Origin: Paracholeplasma brassicae
GTDB lineage: Bacteria > Bacillota_I > Bacilli_A > Acholeplasmatales > UBA5453
DNA length: 64,000 nt
Assembly (NCBI RefSeq): GCF_000967915.1
Contig: NC_022549.1
Location: 1,352,366-1,416,365, forward strand
Direction of reading: 5' to 3'
Below, in pieces: positions 52,723 through 61,174 of this stretch. The first letter of the stretch is position 1. Each line of letters begins with the position of its first letter. The notes beneath the pieces were generated by a model. It did no database searches. It was not told the origin of the DNA and saw only the letters and a list, made by a program, of their open reading frames with translations. A program made the translations under genes and the position numbers.

Positions 52723-53586
52723 TTAACTAAAAATGAGGTGCAAATCTTGCTTGATTTCGTCTCTTTTTGATTCGATAAACTCAATCTCTTTCTCATTAAA
52801 AACAAAATCGCTAAAAAAATCTGGTCTTTCAAGTAATAAAATTTGGTGTATTTCAATGGTTTGTTTGGTATTTAAAGGAAATAAGATATCTACTTTCTTA
52901 TTATTAAAGTGTAGGACGTAGTGCGCATTGGTTACCTCATCTTTAAACCGATGAACTGTGAAATAACGTTCCACTGAAGTTAACTCGTCATAAGGGAGCG
53001 TTGTTTCGTTAAGATCAAACATACCCTTCATTATAATTTCATCTTCATTGTAGTAAGCGTATTGATTTATACTAAACACAAAAAGAGGGTAGGTCAGCAA
53101 GATAATATAAAAACCGAGTCTAGTAACTAACCGAAAGTCAAACGCACGATAAGATACTTCAAATGTATCGATTTCAATACCGCGGTTTGTTTGATAAGTG
53201 AAATTCCGAACCAAATATCGTTTATTCTTGTAAGGATAAAAAATGATAGCGATAAATCCAATCATCAAAAAAAGCATGACAACTGCTTTGATTCCATGAA
53301 TATTGAGTTCTAGAACATCATAGTTTTTCTTAGGCAATATTTCGTAATAAAACGCACTAAGTATCAATACACCCATAATCCCAAGTGTTTTCCCCATCAC
53401 AAGTAAAAAAAGTAATAGTTTATAAGGCTTAGAACATTCGTCTTGGTGTGTAGTGATTGCACGATTTATTTGATTTTCTAGCAGAATTACCGTGGATTCT
53501 ACGGTCTTAAGCTTGATGAAACTGAGCCGGTAGAAATACGTTATCAAAAAGCAATAGACGACTAAGTGTAGCAATACTAAAATCAA
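52723..53586 (-). CDS. Hypothetical membrane protein
   Basis: 287 residues with about four hydrophobic helices (near 2-20, 60-80, 98-115, 158-175), a basic loop between and a C-terminal soluble domain of about 100 residues (LPYDELTSVERYFTVHRFKD..., PH-like strand pattern). I do not recognise the family. TTG start at 53586 after AAGGGGGTG. It sits between the nucleoside phosphorylase and the IS element and is the last chromosomal-type gene before the accessory region. Confidence 0.65.
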   Translation of the reverse strand: MILVLLHLVVYCFLITYFYRLSFIKLKTVESTVILLENQINRAITTHQDECSKPYKLLLFLLVMGKTLGIMGVLILSAFYYEILPKKNYDVLELNIHGIKAVVMLFLMIGFIAIIFYPYKNKRYLVRNFTYQTNRGIEIDTFEVSYRAFDFRLVTRLGFYIILLTYPLFVFSINQYAYYNEDEIIMKGMFDLNETTLPYDELTSVERYFTVHRFKDEVTNAHYVLHFNNKKVDILFPLNTKQTIEIHQILLLERPDFFSDFVFNEKEIEFIESKRDEIKQDLHLIFS

Positions 53587-53636
53587 TCAAACACCCCCTT
53601 GATGACTATCATAATCGGATTATAAGACGAACAAAA

Positions 53637-54506
53637 CTAGAATATAGGTTCTAATCTCGCATTCCTCGAGTTTTCGTATTGCTTTTCATACTGATTAGGA
53701 GAAATATATCCTAAGGTGCCATGTATCCTTACAGTATTGTAAAATGTTTCAATATATTCAAACACTAGTTGCTGAGCGTGCTCTAAATCTTTTGTCTTAA
53801 ATCTCTTTAACCATTCACGTTTGATAATGGCGTGAAAGGATTCTATACATGCATTATCCCATGGGTCTGCTTTCTTTGAATAGCTTGGTCTCATGTTAGA
53901 ATCCATTAAACTCAAATACTCTTTTGAAACATATTGTATCCCACGATCACTATGAATAATCAGTGGTTTATCCAAATTTCGTCTTTCTTTTGCACGTTTA
54001 ATACATCTAACAACTGAATCTACAGATAAGCTATCTGATAGATCCCAAGCGATGATTTTACGACTGAATAAATCCATCACACTTGTTAGGTATACAAACC
54101 CTGTATAAGTCCAAATATATGTAATGTCTGTGACCCACAGACTATTTGGTTTATCAGTGTCAAATTCTCGTTTGACTAAGTTTTCTAGATTAGTGCTGAA
54201 ATCACTATCAACAGTTGTTTTTATCCATTTAGAGCGATATATCGCTCTAATATCTAATTCTCTCATGTAATTAGATACTGTCTTAACGGCTATCTTTACG
54301 CTTGTATCTTTTAACTTCTCAGTAATCTTAGGTGCACCATAGATTTGTTTTGATTCTTCATATTTGATTTGAATCTGTGTTTTAATTTCTTTTTTACGTA
54401 ACGCTTGTTTACTGGGTTCTCTTTTGATGTAATCGTAAAACCCAGAAGTAGAAACACCTAAAATATTCAGCACTCTGGAAACCGAAATTTGGTGTCTCTC
54501 ATCCAA
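53637..54506 (-). CDS. IS3-family transposase, OrfB (catalytic part)
   Basis: DDE integrase-type catalytic domain. The three acidic motifs are intact: WVTDITYI, IIHSDRGIQY and DNACIESFHA. The N-terminal part has the HTH_21 domain (QIYGAPKITEKL). 289 residues from the first ATG, but in IS3 elements the active product is the OrfAB fusion made by -1 frameshifting; here the -1 frame from the A7 site in orfA runs open into this frame. No internal stops, so it is probably active. Catalytic competence is inferred from motifs. Confidence 0.88.
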   Translation of the reverse strand: MDERHQISVSRVLNILGVSTSGFYDYIKREPSKQALRKKEIKTQIQIKYEESKQIYGAPKITEKLKDTSVKIAVKTVSNYMRELDIRAIYRSKWIKTTVDSDFSTNLENLVKREFDTDKPNSLWVTDITYIWTYTGFVYLTSVMDLFSRKIIAWDLSDSLSVDSVVRCIKRAKERRNLDKPLIIHSDRGIQYVSKEYLSLMDSNMRPSYSKKADPWDNACIESFHAIIKREWLKRFKTKDLEHAQQLVFEYIETFYNTVRIHGTLGYISPNQYEKQYENSRNARLEPIF

Positions 54507-54520
54507 AACTAGTTTGTATA

Positions 54521-54814
54521 TTACTTGGGTTCCTCGTTTTGAATGCTGATGGCTTTTTTTAAGATTCTAAGCGCGTCTTCTTTAGCTTGAAGTTCTTTTC
54601 GTAGTCGTGCATTTTCTTTTTCTAAATCATTTGAAAAATTACCACTACCTCTGTGATTAATATCACCATCATTTTTATATTCAGCTGACCATTTATAATA
54701 TGTCGGTTCTGATATATTAAGGTTTCGACACACTGCCGCGACACTTAATTCCGGATGTGTTTGTCGGTACTTGATTGTGTCTAGTTTAAACTGTTTATCA
54801 TACTGTTTTGCCAT
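54521..54814 (-). CDS. IS3-family transposase, OrfA (DNA-binding part)
   Basis: 97-residue helix-turn-helix protein (AVCRNLNISEPTYYKW) with a C-terminal leucine-zipper coiled coil (LEKENARLRKELQAKEDAL). AAGGAAGTG precedes ATG 54814. Near the end lies TTAAAAAAAGCC: seven As (54554-54560 on the plus strand) form an A_AAA_AAA_G slippery site, and shifting to -1 there gives an open OrfAB fusion. Together with orfB this is a complete IS3 transposase pair. Confidence 0.86.
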   Translation of the reverse strand: MAKQYDKQFKLDTIKYRQTHPELSVAAVCRNLNISEPTYYKWSAEYKNDGDINHRGSGNFSNDLEKENARLRKELQAKEDALRILKKAISIQNEEPK

Positions 54815-54990
54815 TGATAAGTTCACTTCCTTTTCATGTATTATTTTAACATGAACACTCTATGTTTAACTTATCCGTTATTTATACTAGCATCAAAACT
54901 CATCCACGCTTGCCTACACTCAAACTTAACACTATCAATCTATTACCTGTATCAAGTCTGTTTTCTTTTGGTATATTTTGTGTTTTAAAT

Positions 54991-57519
54991 TTATAAAATA
55001 TACTGAATGTCTAAATTCATACTATTTATGTAGTTTCTAAGGTGCTTAGCGGTAATGCTCTTCTTATCCGCTATTAATCCTTTAATACTGCCTGAATAAA
55101 TGACTTGCCCTCCGTATTTACCACCCCTAGGTCCCATATCAATTAAATGATCTGCGTTAATCATTATATCTAAATCATGCTCTATCACAATAATAGTGGC
55201 ACCTTTAAAAATAAGTCTTCTCATCACTTTTAATAAAGTCTGCACATCATCCGGATGCAATCCAATACTAGGTTCATCAAATACGAAAAGTGTATTCTTG
55301 AATTGTTTTTTTAAGTGTAGTGATAGCTTTAAACGTTGGGCCTCTCCTCCAGAAAGTGACGGGGTTTGTTCACCTATTTTTAAGTACCCTAATCCTATAT
55401 CGTTTAAAATATTTAATGTTTCTTTCATATTTTTATGTTCATTAAAAATAGTGATAGCCTCATTAATAGATAAATTCATAACATCTGCTATCGTATATCC
55501 TTTCCATTTAATACTTAGAATTTTTTCATTAAATCGTCGACCTTGACAATTTGGACAAACCTCTGTCATATCAGGTAAATACTGAACATCCATTTTTATC
55601 CTACCCATGCCCTCACAATAAGGACAAGCACCTTCTTTATTATTATAAGAAAAGTTTGAAATCGTATACTTTTGATTCTTAGATTGAGGGAGTGACGCAT
55701 ATATTTTTCTAAGTTCATCCATCATATTGGTATAAGTTGCAACTGTAGATCTTATATTTTTTCCAATAGGGGTTGCATCTATTTCTACAATTTTATCAAA
55801 CTGATAATTACCTTCTAATGTATCACTTGTATTCTGACCATGAAGTGCTGGAATTAAACTATCTAATACGACTGTCGTTTTACCTGAACCCGACAATCCA
55901 GTGACAACGTTTAAAGCGTTTTTATAAAATGTAGCTTTAACCTTCTTCACATTATGTTTGTTATGGACGTTAATGCTAAATTGGTCCTCATCCTTAAGAT
56001 TACATTCATGAGTGTATTGTCTAAGGTTAATCTTGCCATTTAAATACTTGGCAATGATAGATTGTTCATTTTTAATGACATCATTAAGTGAGCCAGAAGC
56101 AATGAGTTCTCCCCCTAAATCTCCAGCTTTTGGTCCGATTTCTATGATATAATCAGCCTTACGAATCATGGATATTTCATGTTCAACAATCAGTACAGTG
56201 TTTCCTTGACTAATGAGTTTGTCCACAATTTTTAGTAAGCCATCAATATTTTCCTGATGTAAACCAACACTTGGTTCATCAAGGACATATAGAATCCCTG
56301 TAATTTCATTCCTTATTGTTCTGGCCAATTGAATACGTTGCAGTTCGCCCGTAGAAAGCGTATGTCCACTTCTATCTAATGTCAAATAATCAATACCCAA
56401 CTTCAATAAAGGCTCAATCAATTCCTTTAATTCCATAATTAACTTTTTTGCTAATTGCTTCATTTCAGGTATCGTCTCGTCTAAAATTTTTGCTGAAAAA
56501 TCAGATAACTCTTGTAAATCCATTGCAGATACTTCAACAATATTCTTTGATGACAACAACGTCGTTAAAGCAGCTTGATTAAATCTACTACCATTGCATG
56601 CACTACATTTGACAGTTGAATAAAATCGATTAAGTCGCAACATACCTGTTTCATTTGTCGTATTTTTAATACTGTTTTCAACTGCTAAAAATGCATTTTC
56701 ATAATTAAAATCTAAATTAAAGATTTTTCCATTTGCAGGAATCACGACCTTCTTTTTAACACTTGGTCCATATAACACAATGTTTTTCTCATCAATACTT
56801 AACGCATTATAAGGAATATCAATCCGTACACCAAGTTCTTGAGCTAACAGTGGCATTTGAGTTCTACCTGGCAATTTCCAAGATAAAACTGCTCCTTCTC
56901 TTAATGTTAAGTTCTCATCTGGAATAATTTTTGAGATTTCAATCACTCTTTCTTCCCCACTGCCTCCACACTGAAGACAAGCACCATCCGCATTAAATGA
57001 AAAGTTTATGGCACCTGGCGCTTTAAATTTCATACCACAAAAAGGGCAATCAACAATACCCGCTAAAGGGTTGGTTTCTGGAAAATTCATTGCTTTTGAA
57101 ACTAATAATGTTGGCTCCATACGGTGACCATTTGGACAAACGTGGGACCCCAAACGTGAAAACATTAATCTAATGATATTAAATATCTCTGTTAAAGTGC
57201 CAACGGTTGTCCGAATGCTAGGCACCTCCGGCCTTTGCGTTAATGCAATTGTTGAAGGTAAATGTTTTATACTTTCAAATTCAGCTTGCGTCTTTTGCTC
57301 AATTCTTCTTCTTGAGTAGGCCGAAAGGGCATTTAGATATCTTCTATTTCCCTCAGCATAAATTGTATCCATAGCTAGTGAAGATTTCCCACTTCCTGAT
57401 ACACCTGTGATAACAGTCATTTTGTGTAACGGTATAGACACAGAAACATCCTTCAAATTATTCGCTTTTGCTCCAACAACTTCAATTTCCTTAGGTAACT
57501 GTTCTTTTATTTCACTCAT
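54991..57519 (-). CDS. UvrA paralog (UvrA2-type) without the UvrB-binding domain
   Basis: Double ABC-ATPase of the UvrA family, 842 residues versus about 940 for UvrA. Walker A GVSGSGKSS and GLSGSGKTT, signatures STGELQR and LSGGEAQR, Walker B LYVLDEPSVGLH and LFVFDEPSIGLH, and zinc-finger cysteines CPNGH, CPFCG, CLQCGGSG, CSACNGS, CPYCEGMG and CPNCQGRR. The section between the first zinc-finger cysteines is only about 40 residues, where UvrA carries a UvrB-binding domain of more than 100. Such class II UvrA proteins are linked to drug resistance or unusual damage. ATG 57519 is chosen (GAGGTG); GTG 57525 is an alternative. Located between an IS3 element and an HxlR-controlled pair. Confidence 0.88.
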   Translation of the reverse strand: MSEIKEQLPKEIEVVGAKANNLKDVSVSIPLHKMTVITGVSGSGKSSLAMDTIYAEGNRRYLNALSAYSRRRIEQKTQAEFESIKHLPSTIALTQRPEVPSIRTTVGTLTEIFNIIRLMFSRLGSHVCPNGHRMEPTLLVSKAMNFPETNPLAGIVDCPFCGMKFKAPGAINFSFNADGACLQCGGSGEERVIEISKIIPDENLTLREGAVLSWKLPGRTQMPLLAQELGVRIDIPYNALSIDEKNIVLYGPSVKKKVVIPANGKIFNLDFNYENAFLAVENSIKNTTNETGMLRLNRFYSTVKCSACNGSRFNQAALTTLLSSKNIVEVSAMDLQELSDFSAKILDETIPEMKQLAKKLIMELKELIEPLLKLGIDYLTLDRSGHTLSTGELQRIQLARTIRNEITGILYVLDEPSVGLHQENIDGLLKIVDKLISQGNTVLIVEHEISMIRKADYIIEIGPKAGDLGGELIASGSLNDVIKNEQSIIAKYLNGKINLRQYTHECNLKDEDQFSINVHNKHNVKKVKATFYKNALNVVTGLSGSGKTTVVLDSLIPALHGQNTSDTLEGNYQFDKIVEIDATPIGKNIRSTVATYTNMMDELRKIYASLPQSKNQKYTISNFSYNNKEGACPYCEGMGRIKMDVQYLPDMTEVCPNCQGRRFNEKILSIKWKGYTIADVMNLSINEAITIFNEHKNMKETLNILNDIGLGYLKIGEQTPSLSGGEAQRLKLSLHLKKQFKNTLFVFDEPSIGLHPDDVQTLLKVMRRLIFKGATIIVIEHDLDIMINADHLIDMGPRGGKYGGQVIYSGSIKGLIADKKSITAKHLRNYINSMNLDIQYIL

Positions 57520-57608
57520 AGCCACACCTCTTAACTAAAACTTTCATATTCTACACACATATGTTAACTTATAAATCTAGTTATTCAAATTATTTTAGTA
57601 ATTCTTAA

Positions 57609-57645
57609 TCAAAAAGCCCCCTAAATATAGTAATTTAAGGGCTTA
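57609..57645 (-). terminator. Terminator of the SnoaL-like gene
   Basis: Imperfect stem AAGCCCCCTAAAT / ATTTAAGGGCTT followed on the minus strand by TTTTTGAT. Confidence 0.55.
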
Positions 57646-57703
57646 ATGAAAAATTATTTACACACGATTTCCATCATATCATGATGATTTATTTATTATA
57701 AAA

Positions 57704-58099
57704 CTATTTATTTCCAAAACTATCTTCGACATCTTGTTCTGATGAAAACAACCAAACCTCTTGAATTTTTCCATCTTTAATTCTAAAAAGATCAATACCA
57801 TTCATATCAAGTTTAATGCCATCTCGATCTGCTAAGAAAGTAACATTAGCAGCAACCAAATCATCATTACTTGATACCCAATTTGTAACAACCTTAAATG
57901 TACCATTACTTCTTTCTGCAAATTGACCTAAATGTGCACCAAGTGCTTGTTTTCCAACTACTAATCCTGAAAGTGAATTTTTTCCTGGTTGATGCCATTT
58001 TACATCATCTACCATTTGTTCGAATACTGCAGGAAAATCACCTTTTACCAATGCATCATTATATGCATTAAAAACTTCTAATACACTTTTTTTACTCAT
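57704..58099 (-). CDS. SnoaL-like/NTF2-fold protein
   Basis: About 131 residues with the NTF2 cone fold: VLEVFNAYNDALVKGDFPAVFEQMVDDVKWHQPGK, GLVVGKQALGAHLGQF, then a strand rich in the LDMNGIDLFRIKDGKIQEVWLF pattern typical of SnoaL. The family includes small isomerases, hydrolases and many of unknown role. The frame runs to 58189, but ATG 58099 has AAAGGAG upstream and matches the family start. Divergent from an HxlR regulator, the usual arrangement for a stress-responsive target gene. Confidence 0.8.
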   Translation of the reverse strand: MSKKSVLEVFNAYNDALVKGDFPAVFEQMVDDVKWHQPGKNSLSGLVVGKQALGAHLGQFAERSNGTFKVVTNWVSSNDDLVAANVTFLADRDGIKLDMNGIDLFRIKDGKIQEVWLFSSEQDVEDSFGNK

Positions 58100-58126
58100 T
58101 TTAACGCGCTCCTTTGATTTAATATA

Positions 58127-58144
58127 GTGATTAATACGTATCAC
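58127..58144. promoter_or_regulatory. Candidate operator between the SnoaL-like and HxlR genes
   Basis: Inverted repeat GTGA-TTAATACGTA-TCAC, next to a TATATT that could be the -10 of the minus-strand gene. It could be an HxlR site, but a single weak palindrome is thin evidence. Confidence 0.35.
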
Positions 58145-58167
58145 ACATATATAATAAATCAAATGTA

Positions 58168-58196
58168 TTGATTTTAAAAGTACGAACATTTATAAT
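58168..58196 (+). promoter_or_regulatory. Promoter of the HxlR gene
   Basis: TTGATT (58168-58173) and TATAAT (58191-58196) with a 17-nt spacer, 46 nt before the HxlR start codon. Confidence 0.65.
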
Positions 58197-58241
58197 ACAT
58201 AGTATCATTTATGTAACTAACAAATGAGTTGGAGGTATTAT

Positions 58242-58565
58242 ATGCAAAGTATTTATGGAAAATGTCCCTTTGCTACAACGCAAAGAGTTCTTCAAGGAAA
58301 ATGGGCGATTGTTGTTCTTTTTCAATTAAGTAGTGGTAAAAAAAGATTCAATCAACTAGAAAAATCACTTCCAGAAATCACAAGAACTGCACTAACACGT
58401 CAATTAAGACAGCTTGAAGAAGACAAGCTCATCATTAGAACTGTTTATCCAGAAGTTCCACCACGTGTAGAATATTTATTAAGTCCCATCGGAGATAAGT
58501 TTAAAAAAGTCTTAGATGAGATTGAAATTTTTGGTTTAGATTATATTGCACAATTAATTTCATAA
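58242..58565 (+). CDS. HxlR-family transcriptional regulator
   Basis: 107-residue winged-helix regulator: CPFATTQRVLQGKWAIVVLF, KRFNQLEKSLPEITRTALTR (recognition helix) and YLLSPIGDKFKKVLDEI are typical of HxlR, with the conserved N-terminal Cys that often senses oxidants or electrophiles. GGAGG lies before ATG 58242; the frame 18 nt longer is not used. Divergent from the SnoaL-like gene, which it probably controls (inference from layout). Confidence 0.88.
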   Translation: MQSIYGKCPFATTQRVLQGKWAIVVLFQLSSGKKRFNQLEKSLPEITRTALTRQLRQLEEDKLIIRTVYPEVPPRVEYLLSPIGDKFKKVLDEIEIFGLDYIAQLIS

Positions 58566-58597
58566 TTCATTTTTTTCTGTTCTAAAGATAAAAACAC

Positions 58598-58902
58598 TCA
58601 TTTATTAATGCTTTTTGATACTTTTATCACTGATTCAATGATCGCATCAATCACTTCATCAGAAATACTTATATTGTTTTGTTTTAAAAAACTTTGAATA
58701 TTTGATAAAACATACTTCTTTTTTTGTTCACCACTTGTATAATATCCTTCAGCATTAATCAGCTATATTCTTCAATATCTTTATATGATTTTATAAATAA
58801 TTTTGCATTAGTCATAATTAGTGCATCAACTAAAAAAGACTCTTCATCTTTCCAAGTTTCGACTTTTTCAAGTTCATTTATTATTAGTTGATGATTTTCC
58901 AC
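58598..58902 (-). pseudogene. Frameshifted LLH-type phage holin-like remnant
   Basis: GTG 58902 after GAGGAG opens a 47-codon frame (VENHQLIINELEKVETWKDE, then an acidic helical region) that stops at TGA 58761; shifting by one base gives INAEGYYTSGEQKKKYVLSN, then DEVIDAIIESVIKVSK to TGA 58600. The second part resembles the conserved C-terminal half of LLH holins (EQKKxxV... IEAxV). The first part lacks the expected membrane helix, so the match is partial. A single-base deletion explains the break. It lies 53 nt from the inverted repeat of the IS copy, and the terminase-like fragment is on the far side of that element. Confidence 0.42.
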
Positions 58903-58997
58903 CTTAAACACTCCTCTTATTTTTCAGGATAGTTCACTCCGTTTTTCTTAATTTTGAATTGATACCATTTTCTTGTACTTTATGTTCTTTGTAGTTA

Positions 58998-59890
58998 TTA
59001 TATCATTTGTTGGTTCATTAACCTATATTGAATAGGTGAATAACCATCTAGAGTTAATTTTATTCTATCGTGATTATACCAATAAATATACTCATCAATG
59101 GTCTTAATCAAATCCGATAGTGATTTAACTTTCTGTAAATAGATTGTTTCACACTTAAGTGTCCCGAAGAATCTTTCAACCACTGACATTTAATAGGCAT
59201 TACCTTTAGTACTTATGGATTGAGTAAATGATGATTTCTTACGGTAATTACGATATTTAGGTGATTGGTATAGAATGCCTTGACCAGAGTGCATGAGAAG
59301 CTTTGATAAGTCTTCATTTGGGTTGATTGATTTCTTCAGTGTCTTTAAGATTAAATCTTGATTCTGACTTCTAGATATTTGATAACCTTTGACTTCGCCA
59401 TTGTAAAGATCTTGAATGACAGATAGATATAAACGTTTACGATTAAATCTAAACTCTGATACATCTGTGACCCATGCGATATTAGGTTCATCTTTTTTAA
59501 AGTCTCTCTTAAGTAGATTGGGTGTAATTTTGTTTGATATTTGGGAGATATAGCGATATCTCTTTTTTCTTACCTTACAGACGATGGGTAGCTCTTTCAT
59601 AAGCTTCACAACCGTCTTATACGCTATTTTGACCTCATAGAAGTTTTGAAGTGCGAGTTTAATACGTCTATAGCCATATGTTTTGTTACTAGCTTCAAAG
59701 ATTTCTGAAATAAGTATCTTAATATCATGATATTTATCAGTCTCATTTTGATGTTCATAATAATCGTAAATAGATTTTGGAAGTCCTGATATTAGAAGTA
59801 GATCTATTAGTGCATATTTTCGCCTTAGTTCCTGGACTACTTGGTATTTTTGTTTGTTCCTGTTTTTTAAACTTTGGCTATAAGTAATTT
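58998..59890 (-). pseudogene. IS3-family transposase OrfB, copy A, broken
   Basis: The frame KYQVVQELRRKYALIDLL... runs without interruption to TKGNAY, then meets TAA followed by ATG, and continues as SVVERFFGTLKCETIYLQK. Thus the Asp-Asn pair expected before the catalytic Glu segment (YDNxVVE) is replaced by stop-Met. In addition the second catalytic Asp is mutated: LMHSGQGILY instead of HSDQG. WVTDVSEF keeps the first Asp. An in-frame TAG also separates it from orfA. Catalytically dead on two counts. Confidence 0.85.
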
Positions 59891-59891
59891 T

Positions 59892-60209
59892 CTAGTATTC
59901 TAGTTCCATTTCTAAGTGTTTAACTTTAAGTTCAAGACTTTGTTCGATCTCTTTGGATGGTTTATAGAACTGTCTAACTGGATTCTTACGATAGTCTTTA
60001 GGTGTTTGAAAGAATCGTTCTTTACCATAGAGCCTATACTGATAAACCCATCTTGCAGGTAGTGTATCATTTAGACTCCCTGATGATAAATACATATCAT
60101 ATTTGCGTGCCGCTTGACTGTATGAGAGTTCATTTTCAATGATATCTATAACGACTTTTAACTTGAATTCTCCGCTCCATAGTCTATTCTTTTTCTTTTT
60201 GTCTTTCAT
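59892..60209 (-). CDS. IS3-family transposase OrfA, copy A
   Basis: 105 residues with a helix-turn-helix (LSYSQAARKYDM) and a second part YGKERFFQTPKDYRKNPVRQ, ending in a coiled-coil (EIEQSLELKVKHLEMELEY). AGGAGGT before ATG 60209. The C-terminus is followed by an in-frame TAG rather than the A7 slippery run seen in copy B, so frameshift fusion with orfB is lost here. Confidence 0.75.
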   Translation of the reverse strand: MKDKKKKNRLWSGEFKLKVVIDIIENELSYSQAARKYDMYLSSGSLNDTLPARWVYQYRLYGKERFFQTPKDYRKNPVRQFYKPSKEIEQSLELKVKHLEMELEY

Positions 60210-60259
60210 CTGATACCTCCTGCATATATATTAGTTTACACTAAGTACAGGTTTTGGTA

Positions 60260-60550
60260 TCAGTTCACTTCAATAATTGTTTGAGTGTCTTCATAGTATT
60301 CACCCTCTGCTCTTCTTGTAATACTTACCAAAAGTAGTTGTTCATGAAGTTTCTTTGCTTCTGCAATTGTAAATCTAATCTCTTCATGTCTTTTCTTGAG
60401 TTTTTCCCAAGTTGCCTCACTCACTCCAAGTAAGTTATAAATTAAACCTCTTGCTTCTTTATATGAATAATTGTTAGAGATGATTTTTAGTTTTGCATCT
60501 AGTAAACCTTGTTCTTTCCATTTCACATAAGCATCTTTTGTATTGGCCAT
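60260..60550 (-). CDS. Terminase small subunit-like protein, truncated by IS copy A
   Basis: 96-residue frame, GGGAGGTGG before ATG 60550. It has a basic helical front (AYVKWKEQGLLDAKLKIISN), a helix-turn-helix-like LLGVSEATWEKLKKRHEEIR and then LLVSITRRAEGEYYEDTQTI, which resembles the KRAxGYEYEE signature of phage terminase small subunits. The last codons and the stop (GTGAACTGA) come from the IS inverted repeat, so the native C-terminus is lost. The prophage identity is an inference from this phrase and from the holin-like gene beyond the IS. Confidence 0.55.
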   Translation of the reverse strand: MANTKDAYVKWKEQGLLDAKLKIISNNYSYKEARGLIYNLLGVSEATWEKLKKRHEEIRFTIAEAKKLHEQLLLVSITRRAEGEYYEDTQTIIEVN

Positions 60551-60601
60551 ATAATTTCCACCTCCCAGTAATTGAAAGTGAAATCTACGAATTTTCTCAA
60601 G

Positions 60602-60630
60602 AAAAAAAGGAGCAAAAATTGCTCCTTTTA
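60602..60630. terminator. Hairpin terminator
   Basis: Stem AAAGGAGCAA / TTGCTCCTTT with A and T runs on both sides, just upstream of the terminase-like gene. Confidence 0.7.
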
Positions 60631-60726
60631 ATCCTAGACTTTTAAAGCCTGATATCCACGATAACCAGATTATAAGCTAAAAAGTTCAGTTTGTAGTGTA
60701 TCTAGTGGTAGACAAAAATACTTTTT

Positions 60727-60868
60727 TTAAGCCTTTTTATTAACATATTTTGTTGCTCTCAAACCTATATCATTGTAGTTATTAATTGTATTATTGCTAT
60801 TTGATTACTATTTGAGTATGGGCATCAACACTAATTATTGACCAGTGATTATATTTTGGTGCTAACAA
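60727..60868 (-). pseudogene. C-terminal remnant of an unknown protein
   Basis: Two frames joined by one frameshift near 60800 give about 46 residues: LLAPKYNHWSIISVDAHTQ, then (after IVIK) SNNTINNYNDIGLRATKYVN, with KKA and a TAA. Frame-consistent codon use suggests it was once coding. No function can be named; a polymorphic-toxin tail is possible because small immunity-like genes follow, but this is weak. Confidence 0.25.
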
Positions 60869-60999
60869 TCAAAAATCAAGTGTGTTATTTTAATTATTAC
60901 CAAGCAAGTCTTTTTCCTATTTTTAAATGAAAGCATTGTGAAAAAGCATCAAATTGGTATCAAAAATAATAATATTTAACAAACAAAGAGTTCCTCCAA

Positions 61000-61140
61000 T
61001 TATTGTAAGTAATCAGAATGAAAGCCCATTTTGAATGTTTGTTTCTTCATTTTAAGTTTTTCTTTTATAAGTTCGTCTATAGTATAAAAAATGAACCAAT
61101 CATTATTGATTAGTTCATCTTCAGTGTAAATAGTACTCAT
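61000..61140 (-). CDS. Small hypothetical protein or gene fragment (46 residues)
   Basis: ATG 61140 to TAA 61000: acidic MSTIYTEDELINNDWFIFY and a basic helix IDELIKEKLKMKKQTFKMG. No Shine-Dalgarno site and the frame is open only seven codons upstream, so it may be the tail of a decayed gene. Part of the AT-rich block between the two IS copies. Confidence 0.3.
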   Translation of the reverse strand: MSTIYTEDELINNDWFIFYTIDELIKEKLKMKKQTFKMGFHSDYLQ

Positions 61141-61174
61141 TTTAGTTGGAATTTCTCTTGATTAGACTGGATAT

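Larger units (their letters stand above)
53605..54890 (-). mobile_element. IS3-family insertion sequence, apparently intact
   Basis: Contains complete orfA and orfB with a -1 slippery site. Imperfect terminal repeats are suggested by CGGATTATAAG near 53613 and CTTATCCG near 54876, but the exact ends and target duplication could not be settled; boundaries are approximate. Confidence 0.75.
58955..60267 (-). mobile_element. IS3-family element, copy A (inactivated)
   Basis: 1,313 bp bounded by imperfect inverted repeats: TGAATTGATACCAT from 58955 and the complement of TGAACTGATACCAAAA ending at 60267. It carries orfA and a broken orfB. No matching target duplication is seen. The right end truncates a terminase-like gene. 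Nearly the same sequence occurs again from 62977 in the same orientation. Confidence 0.85.
60631..61174. other. AT-rich stretch with decayed coding fragments
   Basis: No intact gene longer than 50 codons. Two minus-strand fragments look like former coding sequence (60727-60868 and 61000-61140, listed separately). A sequence at 60664-60680 (ATAACCAGATTATAAGC) resembles the outer flank of the IS3 element at 53.6 kb (ATAATCGGATTATAAGA) and may be a leftover IS end. Nothing else is recognisable. Confidence 0.5.

Noticed and set aside
60664-60680. Solo inverted repeat of the 53.6 kb IS3 element
   Set aside because: The similarity is short and one-sided, and no partner end is visible.
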